The position numbers and the translations under genes were made by a program. From Kiritimatiellia bacterium (GTDB lineage: Bacteria; Verrucomicrobiota; Kiritimatiellia; RFP12; UBA3636): a stretch of DNA of 7,843 nucleotides. The number at the start of each line of letters is the position of its first letter. Positions within the stretch are counted from its first letter, which is position 1. The stretch is from contig JAFUXX010000142.1 of NCBI GenBank assembly GCA_017476965.1, positions 1 to 7,843 of the forward strand, in the 5' to 3' direction. Below are positions 1 to 6,536 of this stretch, one piece after another. The notes below the pieces were generated by a model, which was not told the origin of the DNA, did no database searches, and saw nothing but the letters and a program-made list of their open reading frames with translations.

Positions 1-1
1 C

Positions 2-2668
2 GCGGACTGGCGCACGGCGCCCGGCGAGCCCGTCGCCGGAGGCGAGGCCGCCGCTCCGCTCGAACCCGCCGTTTTCCCGTTCCGCCCCGTTCCCGGCCAC
101 CCGTTCGGCTTCGACGCCGCCGGGCGCGACGTCTTTTCGCGCGTCCTCCACGGCGGGCGCACCGCGATCACGTTCGGCTTGCTGCTCGTCGCCGCCTCGA
201 TCGCGCTCGGCGTTTTCTTCGGCGCGGTCCAGGGGTTCTTCGCCAGGTGGGTAGACGTCGCCGGCCAGCGTTTCACCGAAATCTGGTCCGCCGTCCCGTT
301 CCTGTACGTGATGATTTTCCTCGGGAACGCGTTCGGACGCTCGTTCGGCCTGCTGCTCGCCGTCTACGCCGTGTTCAACTGGATCGGCGTCGCGGAATAC
401 GTGCGCGCGGAGTTCCTGCGCCTGCGGACGCGCCCGTTCGTGGACGCCTGCCGCGTCCAGGGCCTCTCCCCCGCGCGGATCATGTTCCGCCACATCCTCC
501 CGAACGCGCTCACTCCCGTCATCACGCTCTTCCCGTTCCTGCTCGTCGGCGCGATCGGCTCGCTCGCCGCGCTCGACTACCTCGGGTTCGGCCTGCCGGA
601 CGGCGCGCCGTCGTGGGGCGAGCTTCTCCAGGAGGCGCAGGCGTTCCGCCACGCGTGGTGGCTCGTGCTATGGCCCTCGCTCGCGCTCTTCGTCGTGATG
701 CTCCTCGGCGTGTTCGTCGGCGAAGCGCTGCGCGACGCCTTCGACCCGCGCCCCGTTTCCGCGATCGACGACCCGCGCGCGTTCAAGCGCCGCCGCTCAG
801 GCGACGCTTCGGCGGCGGAAGCCGCCGAGGCGGGCGACGAGGGCGCGGCGGGCGTCACCCCGGCGCCGGTTCCCGTCCTGAGCATCGAAGACCTGCACGT
901 GTCTTTCGACACCCCGGCCGGCGTCCTCCGCGCGGTGGACGGCGTGTCGCTCTCGATCGCGCCCGGCGAAACGCTGGGCCTCGTCGGCGAATCCGGCTGC
1001 GGCAAAAGCGTCACCGCGATGTCGATCCTGCGCCTCGTGCCCTCGCCTCCCGGCCGCGTGGAGGCGGGCCGCATACTGGTCTGCGGACGCGACGTCGGCC
1101 AAATGACCCTGCCCGAGCTGCGCAAGATGCGCGGCGCCGCGGTCGGCATGGTGTTCCAGGACCCGATGAGCGCGCTTTCGCCTCTGCGCCGCATCGGCGA
1201 CCAGATGGCAGAAGCGCTGCGCCTGCACCGCCGCGTCTCGCGCCGCGAAGCGCTCGAAGAGGCGGAGCGCTGGCTCGCCAAGTGCGGCATCGCCGACCCG
1301 CGCCGCTGCCTCCGCGAATACCCGTTCCGGCTCTCCGGCGGCCAGCAGCAGCGCGTGATGATCGCGTCCGCGCTGATGGTCCGGCCGAAACTCGTCGTGG
1401 CGGACGAACCCACCACCGCCCTCGACGTCACGGTGCAGGCGCAGGTGCTCGACCTCATGGGCCGCGCGCGCGAAAAGGACACCGCCCTCCTGCTCGTCAC
1501 GCACGACATGGCCGTCGCGCGCAAGGTCTGCTCGCGCATCGCGGTCATGTACGCCGGACGCATCGTCGAATGCGGCCCGGCGGAGGAGCTTTTCTCACGC
1601 CCGCGCCACCCCTACACCGCCGCGCTCCTCGCCGCGATGCCCTCGCGCCACGCTCCTGGCGAACGCCTCGCCGCGATTCCGGGCTCCGTCCCCTCCCCGC
1701 TCGCTTTTCCGCCCGGTTGCCGCTTCGCTCCGCGTTGCCCCCGCGCGACTCCCGAATGCTCCGCCCCCGGCTTCCCCGCATTCCCCGGCAGCTCGGCCTC
1801 CTTCTGCTCCTGCATCCATCCGGTCCCCGCCCCCGCCGCCCCCGCCCCGGCGCCGGCCAGCGCCCCGCGTGAGCCGATGCCCCGATTCATCGGGGCTCTC
1901 CCCGGGGCTCTCCCCGGGGCTCTCCCCGGGCCCCCGGCGATCGCCGCCCGCTCCCTCTCGAAGAAATTCCCCAAAGTGCTCGCGGTCGACTCGGTTTCGC
2001 TCGAAATCCGGGCCGGGGAAACGCTCGCCGTGGTCGGCGAATCCGGCTCGGGCAAGACCACCCTCCTGCGCATGCTCGCCGGGCTGGAGCCGCCCACCTC
2101 CGGTACTGTGGAAATCGCCGGCGCTCCCGCCGGCACCCGCCGGACGCGCACTCTCCGCCGCGAAGTGCAAGTCGTGTTCCAGGATCCGTACTCCTCGCTC
2201 AACCCGCGGATGCGCATACGCGACCTGATCTGCGAAGGTCCGGCGTTCCACGGGCTGCTCGGTGGCGCGGACCGCGCCCGCTTCGCCCGCGAATGGCTCG
2301 AACGCGTCGGCCTGCCGCCCGAAGCCGCCGACCGCTACCCGCACGAGTTCAGCGGCGGCCAGCTCCAGCGCATTTCCATCGCTCGCGCGCTGGCGCTGCG
2401 GCCGAAAGTGCTGCTTCTCGACGAACCGGTTTCCGCGCTCGACGTTTCGGTCCAGGCGCAGATACTGAACCTCGTCGCGGACATGAAGCGCGAGTTCGGC
2501 CCGGCGATGCTCTTCATCACGCACGACCTCGGAGTGGTCCGCAGCGTCGCTGACAGGACGATCGTGATGCACCGCGGCAAAGCGGTCGAAGAGGGCCCGA
2601 CGTCCCGCGTGCTCGCGAACCCCGAAAACCGGTACACGCGGGAGCTCCTCGCCGCCGAACCCAGATGA
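2..2668 (+). CDS. Fused YejE-type permease + YejF-type double ABC ATPase (peptide/oligopeptide importer), 5' end outside window
   Basis: Inner-membrane peptide-import ABC protein combining a membrane domain and both ATPases. The frame is open from base 2, and that upstream stretch reads HPFGFDAAGRDVFSRVLHGG, the conserved start of a DppC/OppC/YejE permease. The TTG at 179 is therefore not the start, and the gene begins outside the window. Permease part: about 110-760, with the coupling loop (DACRVQGLSPARIMFRHILP) near 450-510 and the YejE-like end GEALRDAFDP. ATPase 1: Walker A GESGCGKS 986-1009, signature LSGGQQQR 1331-1354, Walker B with DEP 1391-1426, switch His 1502. It is followed by the oligopeptide-transporter C-terminal domain with HPYT and a Cys cluster. 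A Pro/Ala linker (about 1815-1940) leads to ATPase 2: Walker A GESGSGKT 2036-2059, signature FSGGQLQR 2348-2371, Walker B 2408-2443, His 2522. All catalytic motifs are intact. E. coli YejF is likewise a double ATPase, but YejE is separate there. The substrate (microcin C-like or other peptides) is inferred from family only. Binding protein and partner permease are presumably upstream. Confidence 0.95.
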   Translation, partial: ADWRTAPGEPVAGGEAAAPLEPAVFPFRPVPGHPFGFDAAGRDVFSRVLHGGRTAITFGLLLVAASIALGVFFGAVQGFFARWVDVAGQRFTEIWSAVPFLYVMIFLGNAFGRSFGLLLAVYAVFNWIGVAEYVRAEFLRLRTRPFVDACRVQGLSPARIMFRHILPNALTPVITLFPFLLVGAIGSLAALDYLGFGLPDGAPSWGELLQEAQAFRHAWWLVLWPSLALFVVMLLGVFVGEALRDAFDPRPVSAIDDPRAFKRRRSGDASAAEAAEAGDEGAAGVTPAPVPVLSIEDLHVSFDTPAGVLRAVDGVSLSIAPGETLGLVGESGCGKSVTAMSILRLVPSPPGRVEAGRILVCGRDVGQMTLPELRKMRGAAVGMVFQDPMSALSPLRRIGDQMAEALRLHRRVSRREALEEAERWLAKCGIADPRRCLREYPFRLSGGQQQRVMIASALMVRPKLVVADEPTTALDVTVQAQVLDLMGRAREKDTALLLVTHDMAVARKVCSRIAVMYAGRIVECGPAEELFSRPRHPYTAALLAAMPSRHAPGERLAAIPGSVPSPLAFPPGCRFAPRCPRATPECSAPGFPAFPGSSASFCSCIHPVPAPAAPAPAPASAPREPMPRFIGALPGALPGALPGPPAIAARSLSKKFPKVLAVDSVSLEIRAGETLAVVGESGSGKTTLLRMLAGLEPPTSGTVEIAGAPAGTRRTRTLRREVQVVFQDPYSSLNPRMRIRDLICEGPAFHGLLGGADRARFAREWLERVGLPPEAADRYPHEFSGGQLQRISIARALALRPKVLLLDEPVSALDVSVQAQILNLVADMKREFGPAMLFITHDLGVVRSVADRTIVMHRGKAVEEGPTSRVLANPENRYTRELLAAEPR
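1892..1927 (+). repeat. Three perfect 12-bp tandem repeats inside the ABC linker
   Basis: The unit ggggctctcccc occurs three times without mismatch at 1892, 1904 and 1916, and encodes repeated Gly-Ala-Leu-Pro in the linker between the two ATPase domains. Each unit is nearly its own reverse complement. A further inverted repeat (gccccgat / atcggggc, two bases between arms) at 1879-1896 abuts and overlaps the first unit. The unit length is a multiple of three, so copy-number change would only lengthen or shorten the linker. Confidence 0.95.
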
Positions 2669-2677
2669 TTTGAAGCC

Positions 2678-3010
2678 ATGAAACATTCCCCTGTCGAACG
2701 CCTTCCGAAAATCGAAGACGACTGCTACGAGTGGTGGGACCGCCACGCGCAGATTCTTGCCTGCAAGGACTCTATCGACCCAGAGGTAATCCTCGTCGGC
2801 GATTCGATCACGCACTACTGGGGCGGCGACCCGGTCACCGCGCGCCACGGCTGGCGCTGCATCGACATCGGCACGCTGCTGCTCGATCTCGACGGGCATT
2901 TCCTGCCCGGCACGATGGAGCCAGACGGCGTACACCCCTCGGCGGCGGGCTACGCCATCTGGGGCCGCGTCCTCCGCCCCCTCCTCGCCGCCGCAGTACA
3001 AAAAAGCTAG
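2678..3010 (+). CDS. Internally deleted GDSL/SGNH hydrolase remnant
   Basis: SGNH-fold esterases hydrolyse acyl or acetyl esters of sugars and lipids and usually run to about 200-220 residues; this frame has only 110. The N-terminal part resembles the PAF-acetylhydrolase-like branch, with block I as VILVGDSITHYWGG (nucleophile Ser43). The C-terminal part has IDIG, then block V as EPDGVHPSAAGY (Asp83, His86). Between HGW (57-59) and CIDIG (61-65) the expected roughly 100 residues are missing, including block II Gly and the block III GTNN/GxND Asn that build the oxyanion hole. The reading frame is kept across the junction, which points to an in-frame deletion. The Ser-Asp-His triad remains but a working fold is unlikely. 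It starts 9 bp after the transporter stop without a clear Shine-Dalgarno site, so it may be co-transcribed or translationally coupled. Its TAG stop is the first triplet of the 9-bp repeat array. It could instead be a functional mini-protein, but I think decay is more likely. Confidence 0.75.
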   Translation: MKHSPVERLPKIEDDCYEWWDRHAQILACKDSIDPEVILVGDSITHYWGGDPVTARHGWRCIDIGTLLLDLDGHFLPGTMEPDGVHPSAAGYAIWGRVLRPLLAAAVQKS

Positions 3011-3083
3011 ATTTTCTAGATTATCTAGATTATCTAGATTGTCTAGATTATCTAGATTCTCTAGATTCTCTAGATTCTCTAGA
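3008..3083. repeat. 9-bp tandem repeat array, TAGATTNNC x 8 plus TAGA
   Basis: Eight full units begin at 3008, 3017, 3026, 3035, 3044, 3053, 3062 and 3071, followed by a partial TAGA. The two variable bases are tt, at, at, gt, at, ct, ct, ct, so similar units cluster, as expected from local duplication. CTAG recurs every 9 bp (nine times, first at 3007), and the eight unit junctions from 3015 on read TCTAGA. The array is AT-rich inside a strongly GC-rich window. It begins on the stop codon of the hydrolase remnant and ends against the stem-loop at 3084. Confidence 0.97.
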
Positions 3084-3109
3084 CCTGCGCCCCCGTCAGG
3101 GGGCGCAGG
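3084..3109. terminator. Perfect 11-bp GC stem-loop between convergent genes, candidate bidirectional terminator
   Basis: The left arm cctgcgccccc (3084-3094) and right arm gggggcgcagg (3099-3109) pair fully around a four-base loop, gtca. It lies 73 bp after the + strand hydrolase stop and 25 bp beyond the - strand EF-hand gene stop, which is the usual place for a shared terminator. Neither strand has a T-tract after the stem, so it is not a classical intrinsic terminator. It may act as a U-less terminator, a 3'-end RNA stabiliser or a polymerase roadblock. Confidence 0.6.
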
Positions 3110-3134
3110 AAACGGCTTTCAAGGTTTCTATCGG

Positions 3135-5303
3135 CTACTCAGCCGCCGCCTCCGCCGCGGGTTCTTCGACCGCTTCGGCCGCGGCTTCCGCCGCGGGTTC
3201 GGGCGCTGCGGTGCAGCGCGCGACGACCGCCCTGATGCAGACCGCGGCCACTACTACCGCCGCGACGATCCCGAGGATCGCCGCGCGGCGGCGGGCGGGC
3301 GTGCCTTCCGCCTCTTCCGGGTAGGCCTTCGTCACGGTGAACTGGCGGCGCAGCTTGCGCGTGAGGCGCATCGACTTGTTCACCGCCCAGCCGCAGCCTT
3401 CGATGATCGGCCCCATGTCCTGGCGCATGAGCTTCAGCACTCCTGCGAGGACGATCGGCCCGAACACCACGACGAGCACGGCGAGCAGCGCGAGCGCGCG
3501 CGACGTCCACGACATCGCGGCGACGGACTTTGCGATGAACGCGAAGGCGGAGCCCAACGCCGCGATGGCGACGGAAACCCCCGCGAACATCCCCACCGCG
3601 CCGGCCGCGCCGCCGCCCTGCGGCGGGGCCTTTTCAGGCGCGGGCGCGGCGACCGGCGCCTTGCCGCTCTCCACGGCGTCCGCAGCGTCGATTCCGGTCT
3701 TTTCGATTTTCGACTGCGCCGCGGCGGAGAGGTTCTCGATCTTGCCCATGATCGCCTTGGCGATGTTCTGGAACGGCGAAAGGATCGCCTCCTTGAGGCT
3801 GATCGGCGCTTCGATCACGGAAACGACGGTGGCGTCGTATTCGCGGCCGTCGAGGTCGAAGAACACGCCGCGCTTGCCTACCGCGATGTTGCCGCGCGTG
3901 CCGGACGTCGCCGGCACCACGACGGTGAACGGCGCCGGGCCGCCGACGGGCTCGACCTTGAGGTACATCGTGAAGAGCCCGCCGTTCTTCGCGACCGCGG
4001 AGTGCGCGGCGGGGTCCGCGACCTCGATCGCGAGATTGAACCAGCGGCCGTCCAGCAGCAGGCGCCCGCGCTCGAAGAGCGAAGTGCGGTCCGGGTGGTA
4101 GAACTCGGAGAGCGAAACGTAGTTTTCGAGGAAGCGCGGGAGGCGGCGGTGGAAGAGCAGCAGCTTTTCGAGGTCGGCGAACGCCCCGACGCGCTTGGCG
4201 ACGACCTCGTCCTCCTCCTGGAGCTTCGCGGCCTTTTCGGCGCACGGGCCGTCCGCCCACGCGCGCAGCTTTTCGACCGGGAACGATTCGACGATCGCGC
4301 CCTTCTTCGAGGCGAGCCACGCGCCGTGGCCGGCGAGCGCGGCCTTGACCTTCTTCCAGTCGTCCTCCGTCACGCTCTCGGGGGCGGTGCGGCCGAGCAC
4401 GCGGCCGAAGAGCCCGTCGCGGAGCGCGGCGACCACGTCGCGGCGGAGAGGGTTCACGCCCGGCCCGTCGAGCGGCAGCGAGCCGTCGGGCAGCGGACGC
4501 GCGAGCGGCGCGGCTTCGAACGCCGTCGCGGCGGAATCGGAAGCGGTGTCCGCGGCGAGGTACTTCGCGGCGCCGGCCGGGTCCCACCGCTGGAAATCGG
4601 CGAGGACGAAGAACCGGTCCACGGCGTCGCGGTGGCGGGCGAAGAGGTTGTAGACGGCGGGAGTGTCCGCGCCGAAGGGCATCGTTTCGGCGTTGTCATC
4701 CGCGCCGAGCGCCTTCCATTCGAGGTAGTCCTTCGCGGCGGCGGCGAATTCGGCGAGCTGCGCGGAAGAAACGCCCTTCGCGCCGGAAATGTCGTCGGAC
4801 CCGCCCGTGGCGGCCACGGCGGCTTCCACGTATTCGGCGAGCGCGGCGTCGTCCCCCGCCGCGGCGGGAACGAGGATGCCGTCGCCGTTGAGCGGCTTGC
4901 CGCGGAGCTCGGCCATCGCGGCGCGCACGTCGGCGAGGCGGATGCGGCCGTCGTTGCGGCCGGCCTGTTCGTTCACGTACGCCGCCGTGACGAGCAGCCC
5001 GGGGCCGGCGGCGGAATCCTTGCGCACGGCCGAGAGGTCGAGGTCGTCGTCCGGCGCGCCGATCTTGGAATCGTCCGCGAGGGTGTCGAGGAGCCAGCGC
5101 AGCGCGGCGCGCACTTCGTCCGAGCGCATGCGCCCGTTGCCGTCGGAGTCGACGTAGCGCAGGAACGCCGGATCTTCGCGGAACGCGGCCGTCGGGGCCG
5201 AAACCGCGGCCCAGAAGGAGTCGTCGAGCGCGAGGACGTCCTTGAGGTCCGCGGGCGTCTCGATCGCCAGGTGGTATGCCTTGCCGAATTTTTCGAATTT
5301 CAT
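3135..5303 (-). CDS. Unrecognised 722-residue EF-hand protein with three C-terminal membrane helices
   Basis: I do not recognise this family. A canonical Ca2+-binding EF-hand loop lies at residues 52-63 (DSDGNGRMRSDE: Asp52, Asp54, Asn56, Glu63). A degenerate second copy around 114-126 (GRNDGRIRLADV) lacks several ligands. Residues about 150-400 look mostly helical and acidic. A probable beta-rich domain (about 400-500) follows, then an amphipathic stretch (about 503-536). Three hydrophobic segments lie near 568-592, 603-626 and 674-696, with a basic loop (RLTRKLRRQ) after the second. The tail is Ala/Glu/Pro-rich with a 12-residue duplication. No N-terminal signal peptide is visible, so the large N-terminal part may be cytoplasmic; topology is uncertain. 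The frame stays open far upstream, but that overlaps the dehydratase gene, so ATG 5303 was chosen. It lies 32 bp after the dehydratase stop, with no obvious Shine-Dalgarno site. It is probably the last gene of the SDR-dehydratase operon. A Ca2+-responsive membrane role is only a guess. Confidence 0.85.
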   Translation of the reverse strand: MKFEKFGKAYHLAIETPADLKDVLALDDSFWAAVSAPTAAFREDPAFLRYVDSDGNGRMRSDEVRAALRWLLDTLADDSKIGAPDDDLDLSAVRKDSAAGPGLLVTAAYVNEQAGRNDGRIRLADVRAAMAELRGKPLNGDGILVPAAAGDDAALAEYVEAAVAATGGSDDISGAKGVSSAQLAEFAAAAKDYLEWKALGADDNAETMPFGADTPAVYNLFARHRDAVDRFFVLADFQRWDPAGAAKYLAADTASDSAATAFEAAPLARPLPDGSLPLDGPGVNPLRRDVVAALRDGLFGRVLGRTAPESVTEDDWKKVKAALAGHGAWLASKKGAIVESFPVEKLRAWADGPCAEKAAKLQEEDEVVAKRVGAFADLEKLLLFHRRLPRFLENYVSLSEFYHPDRTSLFERGRLLLDGRWFNLAIEVADPAAHSAVAKNGGLFTMYLKVEPVGGPAPFTVVVPATSGTRGNIAVGKRGVFFDLDGREYDATVVSVIEAPISLKEAILSPFQNIAKAIMGKIENLSAAAQSKIEKTGIDAADAVESGKAPVAAPAPEKAPPQGGGAAGAVGMFAGVSVAIAALGSAFAFIAKSVAAMSWTSRALALLAVLVVVFGPIVLAGVLKLMRQDMGPIIEGCGWAVNKSMRLTRKLRRQFTVTKAYPEEAEGTPARRRAAILGIVAAVVVAAVCIRAVVARCTAAPEPAAEAAAEAVEEPAAEAAAE
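3151..3200 (-). repeat. Direct repeat encoding a duplicated Ala/Glu tail
   Basis: The 14-mer tccgccgcgggttc occurs at 3151-3164 and 3187-3200, exactly 36 bp apart. On the - strand this is a 12-codon duplication giving PAAEAAAE twice at the extreme C-terminus of the EF-hand membrane protein. It is in frame and low complexity. Confidence 0.8.
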
Positions 5304-5335
5304 CGTTCGTTGGTCTGTCGTTGGATTTTCGGAAA

Positions 5336-6502
5336 TCAGGAGTGCCAGTAGCTGACGCTGTCCGGCGGGCGGATGTCCGTGAGCGTTCCCTCGTAGTGGC
5401 GCAGCCAGTGGTCGGCCTTGGGGTGCGCGGCGGCGGCGCGCCAGTCGATTTCGATGCCGAGGCCCGGCCGGTCCGACGGGTACATCAGGCCGTCCGCGAA
5501 GCGCACGTCCTCGTCCACCACGTCCTTGCGCCACGGCACGTCGTCGAAGAGCGTCTCGTGGATGCAGTAGCCCGGCGTGGAAACGCCGAGGGCGAGCGTG
5601 ACGGCGTTCGCGACCGGTCCGCTCGGGTTGTGCGCGCAGAACGGCACGTGCCGCGCGTCGCATATCGCCGCGATCTGCTTCATGCCCGTGATTCCCCCGG
5701 CGTGGGACGAATCCGGCTGCAGGTAGTCGCACGCGCGCGCTTCGACGGCGTCCAGGATCTGCTGCGCCGTGTACAGGCGCTCGCCGCACGCGATCGGCAC
5801 GCGGACGCGCGACCTGACGTCCGCCAGCGCCTCCAGCGTGTCCGGTATCACGGGCTCTTCCACCCAGTACGGCGAAAACTCTTCGAGCGCGTGGCAGATG
5901 CGCAGCGCGGTCGGCACGTCGAACCGGCCGTGGCACTCGATCAGGATTTCCGCCTTGCCTTCCACGGCGCCTTTCACGGCGGCGACGCACCGCATCGCCT
6001 TCTTGAAATCTTCCGGCGGCAGCTGGCGGTAGTTTTTGCCGAACGGGTCCCACTTGAGGCCGCGGAAGCCCTTTGCGACCGCGGCCGCCGCCTTTTCGGC
6101 GAATTCCTCCGGTTCCTTCGCGCCGGAGAACCAGCAGTTGGCGTAGCACGGCACGCCCTCGCGGCACTTGCCGCCCGCCAGTTTCCAGACCGGCATCCCG
6201 AGCGCCTTGCCCTTGACGTCCCACAGCGCCATGTCCACCGCCGAAAGCGCGCTCATGAGCACCGGGCCGCCGCGCCAGTAGGCGTCGCGGTAGTTCTGGT
6301 GGAAAATCCACTCCGTGTCGAACGGATCCCTGCCGACGAGCGCGTGCTCCAGGTCCGCCACCGCGCCGACGAGGGCCGACTCCTTGTATTCGAGCGTCCC
6401 CTCGCCGATTCCGGTTGTTCCCTCGTCGGTTCCGACTTCGACGAAAACCCAGTTGGTGCGGAAGCAGTCGACGACCGCCGTCCTGATCGACGTGATTTTC
6501 AC
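5336..6502 (-). CDS. Enolase-superfamily sugar-acid dehydratase, galactonate dehydratase-like
   Basis: Mandelate racemase subgroup enzyme, 388 residues, a typical length. It probably removes water from an aldonic acid to give a 2-keto-3-deoxy acid in the cytoplasm, with Mg2+. The lid domain covers about 1-120 and the barrel about 125-350. Three carboxylates lie 26 residues apart: Glu189 (in IECHGRF), Glu215 (WVEEP) and Glu241 (CGER), matching D183/E209/E235 of E. coli DgoD. His191 matches the DgoD acid His185; Asp264 and His291 match the Asp258-His285 base dyad; Glu316 matches Glu310. The spacing agreement makes a dehydratase of this group very likely. Glu replaces Asp as first metal ligand, and the substrate (galactonate, gluconate, fuconate or another) cannot be read from sequence. 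The start is GTG at 6502, supported by GAAAGGGG eight bases upstream; the product then begins KITSIRTAVVD, the normal N-terminus. It lies 34 bp after the SDR gene and 32 bp before the EF-hand gene, so it is the middle gene of a probable three-gene operon. Confidence 0.95.
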   Translation of the reverse strand: MKITSIRTAVVDCFRTNWVFVEVGTDEGTTGIGEGTLEYKESALVGAVADLEHALVGRDPFDTEWIFHQNYRDAYWRGGPVLMSALSAVDMALWDVKGKALGMPVWKLAGGKCREGVPCYANCWFSGAKEPEEFAEKAAAAVAKGFRGLKWDPFGKNYRQLPPEDFKKAMRCVAAVKGAVEGKAEILIECHGRFDVPTALRICHALEEFSPYWVEEPVIPDTLEALADVRSRVRVPIACGERLYTAQQILDAVEARACDYLQPDSSHAGGITGMKQIAAICDARHVPFCAHNPSGPVANAVTLALGVSTPGYCIHETLFDDVPWRKDVVDEDVRFADGLMYPSDRPGLGIEIDWRAAAAHPKADHWLRHYEGTLTDIRPPDSVSYWHS

Positions 6503-6510
6503 GCTTTTGT

Positions 6511-6518
6511 CCCCTTTC
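6511..6518 (-). promoter_or_regulatory. Ribosome binding site of the dehydratase gene
   Basis: On the - strand GAAAGGGG ends 8 bases before GTG 6502. It is the clearest Shine-Dalgarno-like stretch in this operon and supports the non-ATG start. Confidence 0.6.
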
Positions 6519-6536
6519 GTCCCGTCTTTCCGCCGC

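Noticed and set aside
179..181. TTG at 179 as start of the transporter
   Set aside because: Homology to the permease begins upstream (GRDVFSRVLHGG) in the same open frame, so the true start is outside the window.
1877..1879. ATG 1877 as a separate start for the second ATPase
   Set aside because: It is in frame with the fused gene, has no ribosome binding site, and no stop separates it from the first ATPase.
1595..3001. Long open frame (468 codons) on the - strand opposite the ABC transporter and the hydrolase
   Set aside because: Rich in Gly, Arg, Ala and Glu with no domain; it mirrors well-supported genes on the other strand and is a product of GC-rich codon use.
3008..3083. CRISPR array
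   Set aside because: The units are 9 bp with no spacers; it is a simple tandem repeat.
3039..5351. 770-codon open frame on the + strand opposite the EF-hand gene
   Set aside because: Arg/Gly/Val-rich with no motif, and it starts inside the 9-bp repeat array. The opposite frame has an EF-hand and membrane helices, so this is an antisense shadow.
5304..6311. Upstream extension of the EF-hand frame through the dehydratase gene, giving 1058 codons
   Set aside because: The extension is low-complexity Arg/Gly/Pro translated from the wrong frame of the dehydratase; the real start is ATG 5303 just after the dehydratase stop.
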